Source: Deltaproteobacteria bacterium (lineage in GTDB: Bacteria > Desulfobacterota > Syntrophia > Syntrophales > UBA5619). From it: DNA of 41,184 nt. Below, piece after piece: positions 25,949 through 34,215 of this stretch. The notes beneath the pieces were generated by a model that worked only from the letters and a program-made list of their open reading frames with translations, searched no databases and had not been told where the DNA came from. A program made the translations under genes and the position numbers. Numbering within the stretch: the first letter of the stretch is position 1; every line of letters begins with the position of its first letter. The stretch lies in contig JAJFUM010000469.1 in NCBI GenBank assembly GCA_021372415.1, positions 1 through 41,184 of the forward strand, given 5' to 3'.

Positions 25949-27280
25949 ATGGAAGGCGGTAAAACGTTCAATCGCTGGCTCGTCGTCGTGGGCGCGCTGC
26001 TGATCCAGGTCAGCCTGGGCGCCATCTACATCTACAGTGTCTTCAAACCCGGCCTCAAGGCCCGCTTTCCCGACTGGAGCAACACGGATTTGGCCCTGCC
26101 GTCCATGCTGGTCCTGCTCTTCTTCGGCCTGGCGACCATCTTCGCCGGTCGGGTTCAGGACCGGATCGGGCCGCGCTACGTGGCCATGGCAGGGGCGGTT
26201 ATGCTGGGCCTCGGCCTCCTGATCGCATCGAGAGCAGGGAGCCTGCTCACCTTCACGCTGGGCTTCGGCGTCATCGGCGGCCTGGGGATCGGCACCGCCT
26301 ATGTCTGCCCCATCGCCACCTGCGTCAAATGGTTTCCCGACAAGAGGGGCCTTATCTCGGGGCTGGCCGTGGCGGGGTTTGGCGGCGGCGGCCTGGTCTT
26401 CGCCCCCGTGGCCAAGGCCCTGATCCTCTCCGTCGGCGTCATGAACACCTTCCTCTACCTTGGGACGATCTTCTTCATTGTTGTCATGGTCGGAGCGATG
26501 TTCATGGTCACCCCTCCGACCGGTTACTGCCCGCCGGGCTGGACGCCCCCTGCGGCCGCCAGCGGCACGGGATGTTCCCTCGGTGCCGACTACACCTGGC
26601 AGGAGATGGTCCGGACCTCCCGGTTCTGGCTCCTGTGGCTTGCCTATTTCGCCGGCTGCTCGGCAGGGTTCCTCATCATCATGAACACGGTCAACATCTG
26701 GCAGTCCTTCTCGATCCTGGCCCTGGTGCCCCAGTTTCCCACAATCCCCAAGGATGCCTACCTGGACATCCTGACGAAGGGGACCACGGCGGTCATGGCG
26801 ATCTCGGTCATGAACGCCCTGGGCAGGATCCTCTGGGGAAAGATCTCGGACAGCATCGGCCGGAAGAACACCCTCTACATCATGTTCCTCTACAGCGGGG
26901 CCGTGATGCTTGCCCTCAACTGGCTTACCTCTTTCCCCCTGTTTCTGATCGGGGTCATGTCGGTGGGATTCTGCTTTGGCGGCTTTCTGGGCGTCTTCCC
27001 GGCCGTGACGGCGGACTACTTCGGAACGAGGAACATGGGGGTCAACTACGGCTGCATGTTCATGGCCTACGGGACGGCGGGCCTCTTCGGCCCCTGGATC
27101 GCCCCGAAGCTGATGGAGGTCGTCAAGGAGGTCCCCTTTGAAAGCGTCACGGCGGGCGTCGTGGCGGTCAAGACCTACGCGGCCGGGAATTACATCGCCT
27201 CCTTCGTGATTGCCGGGGTGATGTGTCTGGTCTCGATCCTCCTGATCCGGATCGTCCCGGCGGCGGTCAGGAAGGGGTAG
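25949..27280 (+). CDS. OFA-family MFS transporter (oxalate/formate antiporter type)
   Basis: The 443-residue inner-membrane protein has about 12 membrane helices. The MFS loop motif appears as GRVQDRIGPR between helices 2 and 3, and repeats as GKISDSIGRK in the second half. The opening QVSLGAIYIYSVFKPGL and the segment GIGTAYVCPIATCVKWFPDKRG are typical of the oxalate/formate antiporter (OFA) branch, which carries small carboxylates such as formate, oxalate or lactate. A CPPGWTPP loop near the middle lies on the cytoplasmic linker. The start follows AAAAAGGGGGAAC. The gene ends at a strong terminator. The transported acid cannot be read from sequence. Confidence 0.88.
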   Translation: MEGGKTFNRWLVVVGALLIQVSLGAIYIYSVFKPGLKARFPDWSNTDLALPSMLVLLFFGLATIFAGRVQDRIGPRYVAMAGAVMLGLGLLIASRAGSLLTFTLGFGVIGGLGIGTAYVCPIATCVKWFPDKRGLISGLAVAGFGGGGLVFAPVAKALILSVGVMNTFLYLGTIFFIVVMVGAMFMVTPPTGYCPPGWTPPAAASGTGCSLGADYTWQEMVRTSRFWLLWLAYFAGCSAGFLIIMNTVNIWQSFSILALVPQFPTIPKDAYLDILTKGTTAVMAISVMNALGRILWGKISDSIGRKNTLYIMFLYSGAVMLALNWLTSFPLFLIGVMSVGFCFGGFLGVFPAVTADYFGTRNMGVNYGCMFMAYGTAGLFGPWIAPKLMEVVKEVPFESVTAGVVAVKTYAAGNYIASFVIAGVMCLVSILLIRIVPAAVRKG

Positions 27281-27317
27281 GCACGTCGCTCCCTCATCCT
27301 TTCCCAGGCACGAACCA

Positions 27318-27346
27318 AGGGGCCCCGTTCGGGGCCCCTTTTCTGT
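27318..27346 (+). terminator. Rho-independent terminator after the MFS gene
   Basis: A perfect 11-bp stem (AAGGGGCCCCG and CGGGGCCCCTT) with a minimal loop is followed by TTTTCT. It lies 38 bases after the MFS stop codon, between convergent genes. Confidence 0.88.
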
Positions 27347-27510
27347 TCGCCACTTGAAATCGGCTGGGTCCCTTATGAAAAAGCCATAGGCCTTGCAAGA
27401 ATGCCCGGCTGCGAGGTCCCTAACATCCCGGGTCTAAAGGCGTCTGGCTGGATCGTTGAACGGAGAAGGATAAGGGAAAGCAAGCAGAGGGAGGTTTTTC
27501 AACGGCCCGT

Positions 27511-28959
27511 TCAGAGCTTCTTGAGGCGACCCTCCAGAACCCGCCGCGAGATCCCCAGGTAGGCTGCCGTTCGGGTCCGGTTTTCCCCGTGCTTGGCCAG
27601 GGCCTTGGCGACGATCCGCCGGTTCAGTCCCTCGAGATCGAGCCCGTTCTCGGGAAGCTCGAATGCCCCTTCCGCCGAAAGGACACCGGCCCCTGAGACC
27701 ACCCCGCCGGGATCGGCCCCTTCCCGGGCGAAGGAAAGCGCCTCCGCGTCCACGGGCGCCCAGGAGTGCATCAGGACGAGCCGCTCGATCGCGTTTTTAA
27801 GCTGGCGGACGTTCCCCGGCCAGGGCAGCGAGGCGAGCAACCGCTCCGCATCGGGCGTGAACCCGCCGAACCGCTGGCCCCGGCGCCGCGAGGCCCGCTC
27901 GGCGAAACGGAGGGCCAGGGGGAGGATGTCCTCGGGCCTCTCGCGCAAAGGCGGGATCCGGATCCGCCCCATGTTGATCCGGTAGTAGAGATCGAGACGG
28001 AAGCGCTTGGCCTTCACCTCCCGCTCCAGTTCCTTGTTGGTCGCCGAGACGATCCGGATGTCCACGGGGATCTCCTTGATCCCCCCCAGGCGGTAGAGCC
28101 GTTTCTCCTCCAGGACGCGGAGCAGTTTGTCTTGGAACCCCTGGGGCATCTCGACGATCTCGTCCAGGATGAGCGTCCCGCCGGAGGCCGCCTCGATCTT
28201 CCCCATCTGCCCGCGTGCGGTGGCCCCCGTGTAGGCCCCCGGCTCGTGGCCGAAGAGCTCCCCCTCGAAGAGCTCCTGGCTGACGGCCCCACAGTTGATG
28301 GCCACGAAGGGCAGGAGCGCGCTGCCGGCCCCCGAGAAATGAATGTATCGGGCGATCAGTTCCTTGCCCGTTCCGCTTTCTCCCTCGATCAGGACGGGGA
28401 TCTGACGGTCCGTGCTGTACCGTTCGGCCTGGTTCACGATCCGATGCATCGCCTCGGAATAGACGCCCAGGCCGTCCAGGCCGATCTCTTCCAGATAGGC
28501 GGTCCGGAGCTTCTCCGCCTCGCCACGGACCGCCTGGGTCTCGAGGCTGACCCGCTCCTGGAATTGCTGCTTGAGCTCCCGGTAGTTCTCGCGCAGGGAA
28601 ATGTAGGCCTCTGATCGTTCGATCACGATGGCCAGTTCCCGAACGTCGATCGGCTTGGGGAGATAATCGAAGGCCCCGAACTTGAGGGCCTTGACGGCAC
28701 TCTCCGTGTCGCCGTGACCGGTCACGACGATGACGTCCACGGGAGACTTCTCGATGACTTTGATCCGCCTGAGGAGTTCCAGGCCGTCGATCTCGGGCAT
28801 GCGGATGTCGGTGATCACCAGGTGGAAGGGCTGGGAGTGGAACTCCCGGAGCCCTTCCATGCCGTCGGCGGCAGGGACAACGGTGTGCCCCAATTTCTGC
28901 AGGAACTGCGAGAGGCTGCGGCGGACGTCCGCCTCGTCGTCGATCAGAAGGATGTTCAA
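27511..28959 (-). CDS. Sigma-54-dependent response regulator (NtrC family)
   Basis: The 482-residue activator has a receiver domain (LIDDEAD; phospho-Asp in VITDIRMPE; VVTGHGD; LPKPID), a helical linker, an AAA+ domain with Walker A GESGTGKE, the sigma-54 contact loop as GAYTGA, Walker B GGTLILDEI and the Arg region RLDLYYRI, and a C-terminal Fis-type helix-turn-helix ending ISRRVLEGRLKKL. It should activate sigma-54 promoters when phosphorylated. The start codon is TTG within a TTGA overlap with the kinase stop, preceded by GGGGAGG, so translation is coupled. No sigma-54 promoter could be fixed nearby with confidence. The targets may be the TRAP/corrinoid genes, but this is inference. Confidence 0.92.
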   Translation of the reverse strand: MNILLIDDEADVRRSLSQFLQKLGHTVVPAADGMEGLREFHSQPFHLVITDIRMPEIDGLELLRRIKVIEKSPVDVIVVTGHGDTESAVKALKFGAFDYLPKPIDVRELAIVIERSEAYISLRENYRELKQQFQERVSLETQAVRGEAEKLRTAYLEEIGLDGLGVYSEAMHRIVNQAERYSTDRQIPVLIEGESGTGKELIARYIHFSGAGSALLPFVAINCGAVSQELFEGELFGHEPGAYTGATARGQMGKIEAASGGTLILDEIVEMPQGFQDKLLRVLEEKRLYRLGGIKEIPVDIRIVSATNKELEREVKAKRFRLDLYYRINMGRIRIPPLRERPEDILPLALRFAERASRRRGQRFGGFTPDAERLLASLPWPGNVRQLKNAIERLVLMHSWAPVDAEALSFAREGADPGGVVSGAGVLSAEGAFELPENGLDLEGLNRRIVAKALAKHGENRTRTAAYLGISRRVLEGRLKKL

Positions 28960-30089
28960 GTTTCCTCCCCGGCGGCAGGGACATGGATTACGAAGGTGGC
29001 GCCTCCGTTCCCGTTATTGGCCGCATCGATGCGTCCCCCGAGATTCCGGACGATGGACTGGCTGATGCTCAACCCCAGCCCGGTCCCCTGCCCCACCTCC
29101 TTGGTGGTGAAGAAGGGGTCAAAGATCCTCTCAAGAAGCGGCTCGGCGATGCCTGGACCGTTGTCGCTCACCTCGATGAAGACCGTCCCGTCCCGGCTTC
29201 CCGTCCGGATCCTCAGGATCTTCCGGGGGCGGGCGCATTCGTCCAGGGCCTGCCGGGCGTTGACGATCAGGTTCATGACGACCTGTTCCAGTTCGTTGAG
29301 GATCGCCCGGATCGGCGGCAGTTCCGGGTCCAGGTCCTTTTCCAGCCGGATCCCGTGGGCCTCGATCTGCCGGCCGATCATCGTCAGGACGTTTTCGACC
29401 GCCACATTGACGTGAACGGACTCATCGGCCCGGCCGCGCTCCCCCCGGGCGAAATTCCGGACGGTCTGGATGACCTTATCCATCCGGACCACCTGTCGGG
29501 AGATCATTTCCAGATCCTCGAAGAGTTCTTCCTGATCGAGCAACCAACCCTCGCTGCGGCCGAACAGCAAGCCGTCGGTGACGACGCGGATCGTGTTCAG
29601 GGGTTGGTTGAGTTCATGGGCAATTCCGGCGGCCATGCTGCCCAGGACCGCCAGTCGGTCGTCGTGGTGGACCTTCACCTGCGGGCCATCGTCTTCGGTG
29701 GACCGGGATTGCAGGACTGCCAAGCTTCCGAGGTCTTTCAGGGTCAGATGGACTGCGGGAAATCCTGCTGCAAACAGGATCCGTTGGGCGTCTCCCAGGA
29801 AGAGGCGGCCGGCACCGACCGGCCCTCCGCCAAGCTCAAAACCGACGCGCATCAGGTCCCCCTGCAGGAGCGCCTCCAGGTGAAGCAGGAAGGGCTCTCG
29901 GTATGCAGGGGCGATCCACTGTAGAAAGGGCTCCAGCCGCCCCTCTGCGCCATCGAAACCGGCGATCTCCTGAAAACGGGGATTGCAGGCCAGGATCTCG
30001 TCTCGGTTCAGAATGGCGATCCCCAAACAGGCCAGATCGACCGCCTGGTTGCGGGATGACGCTTCATGGGACGGATTGCGGTTGCTCAT
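28956..30089 (-). CDS. Soluble PAS-type sensor histidine kinase, partner of the NtrC regulator
   Basis: The 377-residue kinase has an N-terminal PAS-like domain (LGIAILNRDEILACNPRF, about residues 20-130) and no membrane helix, so it senses a cytoplasmic signal. The H box GIAHELNQPLNT puts the phospho-His near residue 159; the N box (NLIVNARQAL), DNGPGI and GTGLGLSIS motifs complete the ATPase. Its 4-base overlap with the following regulator gene marks them as a pair. The chosen ATG follows a purine-rich stretch with GTAGGG; an in-frame start 13 codons earlier is less likely. The gene is divergent from the iclR-type gene, with 172 bases between them that could hold shared control sites. Confidence 0.88.
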   Translation of the reverse strand: MSNRNPSHEASSRNQAVDLACLGIAILNRDEILACNPRFQEIAGFDGAEGRLEPFLQWIAPAYREPFLLHLEALLQGDLMRVGFELGGGPVGAGRLFLGDAQRILFAAGFPAVHLTLKDLGSLAVLQSRSTEDDGPQVKVHHDDRLAVLGSMAAGIAHELNQPLNTIRVVTDGLLFGRSEGWLLDQEELFEDLEMISRQVVRMDKVIQTVRNFARGERGRADESVHVNVAVENVLTMIGRQIEAHGIRLEKDLDPELPPIRAILNELEQVVMNLIVNARQALDECARPRKILRIRTGSRDGTVFIEVSDNGPGIAEPLLERIFDPFFTTKEVGQGTGLGLSISQSIVRNLGGRIDAANNGNGGATFVIHVPAAGEET

Positions 30090-30190
30090 CGACACCCTAC
30101 ACTCCCCGGCACGCGGGGAAACAGACATATCACATCCTGTCCGGCCAAATCAAGCTGGATGGTGTTTTGCCTCTGAGCATCAATATTCCC

Positions 30191-30219
30191 TTGACAACAT
30201 CTGCGGAAAGCCATATCAT
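30191..30219 (+). promoter_or_regulatory. Sigma-70 promoter of the IclR-type gene
   Basis: TTGACA (30191-30196), a 17-base spacer and TATCAT (30214-30219) form a strong promoter. Transcription would start near 30226, inside the operator-like repeats, about 35 bases before the ATG. Confidence 0.75.
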
Positions 30220-30220
30220 G

Positions 30221-30261
30221 ATCTTACATTGTGGCATTTAAATCTTACATAGTGAGATTAA
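30221..30261 (+). promoter_or_regulatory. Candidate IclR operator: 21-bp-period direct repeats plus inverted repeat
   Basis: ATCTTACAT occurs at 30221-30229 and 30242-30250, exactly 21 bp apart, two turns of the helix. The second copy is also part of an inverted repeat, AATCT (30241-30245) and AGATT (30255-30259), whose arms extend to near 9 bp with one bulge. The sites cover the transcription start and the ribosome binding region, as expected for autorepression. Confidence 0.55.
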
Positions 30262-31059
30262 ATGGGCTCAACGAAAACGGTCAATACGATCCTCCTTGGC
30301 GCCAAGATCCTGCAGGTCGTCGCCGGCGGGGTTTCCCGCCTGGAAGATGTCTACCAGCAGGTTGGCCTCAGCAAAAGCACGGCGCACCGTATTTTGAAGA
30401 GCCTCGCCCAGACCGGCTTCTCCTATCGGGACCCCATCACCCGCACTTACCATATCGGACCCCTGTTTCTGCAATTGTCGGTAAATCCCCTTGTCCTCCA
30501 TCGTCTGTTGATTGTCTGCGCGGCAGACGAACTGCGCCACCTGCAGGAAACAAGCCGTGAAACGTCCCTTCTCCTCATCCCCCTCGGCGACCAGCGGCTG
30601 GTCCTCAAAGAGTGTCCCAGCAGCGAGGGGATCTCCCTGTCCCACGGCGAGGGGTCCACGACGCACATTGCAGTGGGATCGGCCGGGCGCGTGCTTCTCT
30701 CCCAATACGACGACCAGACCCTGCAGCAGTTTTTTACCGTCCTGGATATGCCCCCGATCGCTCCGAAGTTCATGAGTGACCCGGATCTGCGCATGAAGGA
30801 AATCAACACCATCCGGCGTCGGGGATATGCGCTCACCACCGGCGAGAGGTTCCCCGACTCCGCAGGAATTTCGGTCCCTGTCAAGGGGTACGTCTGCCCG
30901 GTAGCGCTTTGCGTTTTCGGTCCTAAATTTCGTTACAACCCCCTTGATACCATGAATGACATCCAGGCATCCGCTGAGCGCATCTCGGCAAAACTCAGGT
31001 CCGTGATCACGGAAACCAGCCTCATATCGGATATGAAAACCATGAGAAGAGAAAATTGA
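30262..31059 (+). CDS. IclR-family transcriptional regulator
   Basis: The 265-residue regulator has an N-terminal winged helix-turn-helix (GVSRLEDVYQQVGLSKSTAHRIL, about residues 22-45) and a C-terminal effector domain with the family marks HIAVGSAGRVLL, RRRGYALTTGERFPDSAGISVPV and ALCVFGP. IclR proteins respond to small carboxylates and aromatic acids. The gene heads the plus-strand run of TRAP and methyl-transfer genes, which start 113 bases later without a clear promoter of their own, so it probably controls them and itself. The ATG has only a weak binding site, which overlaps the operator-like repeats. Confidence 0.9.
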   Translation: MGSTKTVNTILLGAKILQVVAGGVSRLEDVYQQVGLSKSTAHRILKSLAQTGFSYRDPITRTYHIGPLFLQLSVNPLVLHRLLIVCAADELRHLQETSRETSLLLIPLGDQRLVLKECPSSEGISLSHGEGSTTHIAVGSAGRVLLSQYDDQTLQQFFTVLDMPPIAPKFMSDPDLRMKEINTIRRRGYALTTGERFPDSAGISVPVKGYVCPVALCVFGPKFRYNPLDTMNDIQASAERISAKLRSVITETSLISDMKTMRREN

Positions 31060-31172
31060 AAATTCGCCGTCCGAAGTGACGAAAACGGTTCAGGACACTT
31101 TTATAGGACACCATCCGGCACATGCAGTCTGAAATGCGGCGACTTTCCGGTCGTCGGCAAGGAGGGAAAGAG

Positions 31173-31676
31173 ATGGCACTATTCAGATTTCTGGGGAAAA
31201 TATTTGAGGGGTTCATGGTGGCCATTATCGTCTTCCAGGCCATCCTGTTGGTCATCGGCGTTGTCTTCAGATATTTGCTGAATGCTCCCATCACCTGGGC
31301 GGACGAGATCGTTCGATATTCCCTGATCTGGACGACCTTTGCCGGGGCGGCCCTTGCAACAAAGGACAACAAACATATCCTCGTCGATGTCATTGACCTC
31401 ATGCTGCCGGAGTGGGCGAAAAGAATCACCAATTGGGTGGCCGATGCCGTGGTCATCGGATTCATGGTCTTTCTCATCTTTTACGGGATAAAAATGACCG
31501 ACTATGAACGGGGCATGTTCGGTGAAACATTGAGTTGGTTCAGTTACGCCTACGTGTACGTATCCATCCCCATCGGTGCGGCTCTGACCATCTTTTTTAC
31601 GGTCTCGAAATACATTGCAAACCCTGCCACCAGAATCCCTCATCAGGCGGGTGGAAGTGACGCAACGGCATCTTGA
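31173..31676 (+). CDS. dctQ: TRAP transporter small permease DctQ
   Basis: The 167-residue inner-membrane subunit has four membrane helices, the usual TRAP DctQ layout, with the conserved cytosolic-side signature FRYLLNAPITWADEIVRYSLIW at about residues 35-56 and the charged TKDNKHILVDV loop after helix 2. DctQ joins DctM and a periplasmic binding protein to import organic acids using the sodium gradient. The start follows AAGGAGGG. DctM normally follows directly or overlaps; here 133 bases with a hairpin separate them. Confidence 0.92.
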   Translation: MALFRFLGKIFEGFMVAIIVFQAILLVIGVVFRYLLNAPITWADEIVRYSLIWTTFAGAALATKDNKHILVDVIDLMLPEWAKRITNWVADAVVIGFMVFLIFYGIKMTDYERGMFGETLSWFSYAYVYVSIPIGAALTIFFTVSKYIANPATRIPHQAGGSDATAS

Positions 31677-31736
31677 TCGGCAGACCGAATGGGGCTTCTC
31701 GTATGCGGTTGAAAAAGCTGTCTTACGTTAAGGACC

Positions 31737-31774
31737 GCATAAAGGACGTCTCAAAATCCTGCGCGTCTTTATGC
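31737..31774 (+). promoter_or_regulatory. Hairpin between dctQ and dctM
   Basis: GCATAAAGGACG (31737-31748) pairs with CGCGTCTTTATGC (31762-31774) with one or two bulged bases. No T-run follows, so it is not a standard terminator. It may stabilise or process the mRNA, or set the ratio of the two permease subunits. Confidence 0.5.
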
Positions 31775-31809
31775 CTGATGAATGTATTCCATGACAAGGA
31801 GGATAGCCT

Positions 31810-33093
31810 TTGATTACAGCCGTCGTCATCATCTTGTTGCTGGTGTTCATTGCCCTGAAAATCCCCATCGCCGTCTCCATGGGCCTGACCACCATCGTTT
31901 ACTTCCTGACGCTCGGTATCCCGCTGGATACGATCATCCAAAAGGCCTTCGGTGGGGTCAACAGCTTTGAAATGACCGCAATTCCCCTGTTCATGCTGGC
32001 GGGGGAATTGATGAACAACGGGGGCATCAGCAACCGGCTGATCGGCTTTGCAAAGGCTTTTCTCGGACATATCCGCGGCGGGATGGGATTGGCCACCGTA
32101 CTGGCCTGCATGATCTTCGGGGGGGCAAGCGGCTCGACCCTGGCTGAGATCGCCGCGATCGGCCCCATCACGATCCCGGCCATGGTCAAGCAGGGCTATA
32201 AGCGGAATTTCGCTGCGGCGATCGTGGGGGTCAGCTCGGAGTTGGGACCGATCATCCCGCCGAGCATCGTGATGGTCATCACCGCCTCCCTCGCCCAGAT
32301 CTCAATCGGGAAGATGCTGCTGTCCGGTTTCGCCCCCGGCGTCCTGATCGGCCTCGGCCTGATGATCGTCGTTTACACCATATCGTCGATATACGGTTAT
32401 CCAAAGGATAAACAGGCGAAACTGAGCTGGAAGGTCAGATTGACCGAAACGAAAAACGGCATCTGGGCATTGCTGATGCCCGTGGTCCTGATCGGGGGAA
32501 TGGTTTCGGGGATCTTCACACCGACCGAAGCGGCGGCCGTCGCGGTCCTGTACGGCCTGGTGGTCGGCCTGTTCATTTACAAGGAGTTGAAGGTCAAGGA
32601 TCTGTACAGCATCTGCTACAGGACCCTGGTGTCCTCAGCCGGGATCCTCTTTGTCGTGGCCATGGCGAATCTTTACGGCTACATGCTGACCCGCCAGAGG
32701 ATCGGCAACTTTGTCGCCGATCTCCTGATGGGCTTCGCCCACTCGCCCTATCAGGTCTTCGCCATGCTGATCATCGCCCTGATCCCGCTGGGCATGCTGC
32801 TCTCCAGCACACCGGTCATCATGCTGGTGGTCCCCGTCCTGGTACCCCTTTCGAAACAGCTGGGCGTAGACCCCATCTATTTCTTTTCCATCGTGACCAT
32901 GGCGAGTCTGATTGGAACGCTCACCCCGCCGGTGGCCATCTCGCTCTACCTGACCAGTCAGATCGCCGAGACAAAACCGGAGCAGACTTTCTGGGCCATG
33001 ATCCCCCTGATAGCGGTGATCTATGCAGCGATCATCCTGTGCGTCATATTCCCAGGACTGACGACCTGGATTCCCAATATAGCCTACAAATAA
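31810..33093 (+). CDS. dctM: TRAP transporter large permease DctM
   Basis: The 427-residue protein is the sodium-coupled channel subunit of a TRAP importer, with about 12 membrane helices. Family marks are KIPIAVSMGLT at the start, the SGSTLAEIAAIGPITIPAM stretch, GVSSELGPIIPPSI (re-entrant substrate/sodium site), GIFTPTEAAAVAVLYGL, and the second-half repeat GTLTPPVAISLYL. The start codon is TTG, supported by AAGGAGG seven bases upstream and by the normal family N-terminus. A UroD-family methyltransferase gene follows after 22 bases, before the binding-protein gene, which ties transport to methyl transfer. Confidence 0.92.
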   Translation: MITAVVIILLLVFIALKIPIAVSMGLTTIVYFLTLGIPLDTIIQKAFGGVNSFEMTAIPLFMLAGELMNNGGISNRLIGFAKAFLGHIRGGMGLATVLACMIFGGASGSTLAEIAAIGPITIPAMVKQGYKRNFAAAIVGVSSELGPIIPPSIVMVITASLAQISIGKMLLSGFAPGVLIGLGLMIVVYTISSIYGYPKDKQAKLSWKVRLTETKNGIWALLMPVVLIGGMVSGIFTPTEAAAVAVLYGLVVGLFIYKELKVKDLYSICYRTLVSSAGILFVVAMANLYGYMLTRQRIGNFVADLLMGFAHSPYQVFAMLIIALIPLGMLLSSTPVIMLVVPVLVPLSKQLGVDPIYFFSIVTMASLIGTLTPPVAISLYLTSQIAETKPEQTFWAMIPLIAVIYAAIILCVIFPGLTTWIPNIAYK

Positions 33094-33115
33094 GATAAGG
33101 TTGGAGGAACACAAA

Positions 33116-34117
33116 ATGGAACAGATGAAACCCAGAGAAAGAGTGCTGACGGCCCTGAAGAGGGGCCAGGCGGACAGGGTCCCTTGGGTGGAGAACTACA
33201 TTCACCCCAGTCTCGTGAGCAAGATCATGGGAAGGGAAATTGTCCCCATCCCGGGAGCCCGTTTCATGCCGGTGATCCATGAGAAGCTCTGTATCGACAA
33301 CATCACCTATGATTTCAGGCCGCCGATCTATGCCCAGGTCGAAAAGCGGGGTGACCTGGAAATGATCAAGGAGCCTTGGTTGAAGGGCTGGGAGGACCTC
33401 GACAAGATCAAGAAATGGCTCCCCGACCCCGAGTCCGACGCCTTCTATGCCAACGCCAAGGAATACCTGAAGCTCAAGGGGGATTACGCGGCACTCGCGA
33501 GCCTTCGCCTCGGGATCAGCAACGTTTACAACAGCATGGGATACGAGAATTTCGTCTTCGCCCTGGCGGACGAGCCGGAGTTCGTGGAAGCGGCGTTCGA
33601 TGTGTTCGGGGAATGGTGCTCGAAGGTCATCGAACGGGTCAACAACATGAACTTCGATTTCTGTTGGCTCTCCGAGGACATTGCATTCCAGGACGGTCCG
33701 ATGGTGACCCCCGCTCAATACGAAAAGCATATCCTTCCGCACGCCAAGAAGGTGGCAGAGAAGATCGCCCTGCCCAAGGTTTACCACTCCGACGGCGACT
33801 ACCTGCCCGTCATGGACTATATCCTCCAGCTGAAGCCGGCGGCCATCGCCAACCTCGAGCCCCCCGTGATGGACATCTTCAAGCTCAAAGAGACGTACGG
33901 GGACAGGGTGTGCCTCCTGGGCAACATCGATTTACACCACACCTTGACGCGCGGGACCACGGAAGAAACCATCGCTGAGGTGAAGGAAAAACTGGAGCGG
34001 GTGGGCAAGGGCGGCGGGTACATCATCGCCAGCTCCAACGGCCTGGTCGCTTACTGCAAGCCGGAAAACGTCCTGGCCATGAACGAAACAATCCTCAAAT
34101 ACGGATGGTACAAATAA
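33116..34117 (+). CDS. UroD-family corrinoid methyltransferase (subclass without HxC motif)
   Basis: The 333-residue protein belongs to the uroporphyrinogen decarboxylase-like family, whose methyltransferase branch (MtaA, MtbA, CmuA) moves methyl groups between corrinoid proteins and a thiol or pterin. It opens with the family signature MKPRERVLTALKRGQADRVPW and has the later VYHSDGDYLPVMDYI and GGYIIASSNGL segments. The zinc motif HxC of MtaA-like enzymes reads His-Ser-Asp here, so the metal site differs or is absent. It lies between TRAP dctM and dctP, with a corrinoid protein gene one further downstream. Decarboxylase activity is improbable in this setting. GGAGG precedes the chosen ATG. 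Whether it takes methyl from the imported substrate or passes it on is inferred. Confidence 0.82.
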   Translation: MEQMKPRERVLTALKRGQADRVPWVENYIHPSLVSKIMGREIVPIPGARFMPVIHEKLCIDNITYDFRPPIYAQVEKRGDLEMIKEPWLKGWEDLDKIKKWLPDPESDAFYANAKEYLKLKGDYAALASLRLGISNVYNSMGYENFVFALADEPEFVEAAFDVFGEWCSKVIERVNNMNFDFCWLSEDIAFQDGPMVTPAQYEKHILPHAKKVAEKIALPKVYHSDGDYLPVMDYILQLKPAAIANLEPPVMDIFKLKETYGDRVCLLGNIDLHHTLTRGTTEETIAEVKEKLERVGKGGGYIIASSNGLVAYCKPENVLAMNETILKYGWYK

Positions 34118-34215
34118 AAGGGGATTGCCGCTTGACCTTCCATCCCTCAGAGCAGGGACGGTCGTCCGAAGGCTCAATCGGTAACATAACAACTTCTTTT
34201 GAAAGGGGAGAACAA

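Noticed and set aside
31060-31172. A separate promoter for the TRAP operon
   Set aside because: A TATAGG box occurs at 31102-31107, but no -35 element sits at an acceptable distance, so read-through from the iclR promoter is more likely.
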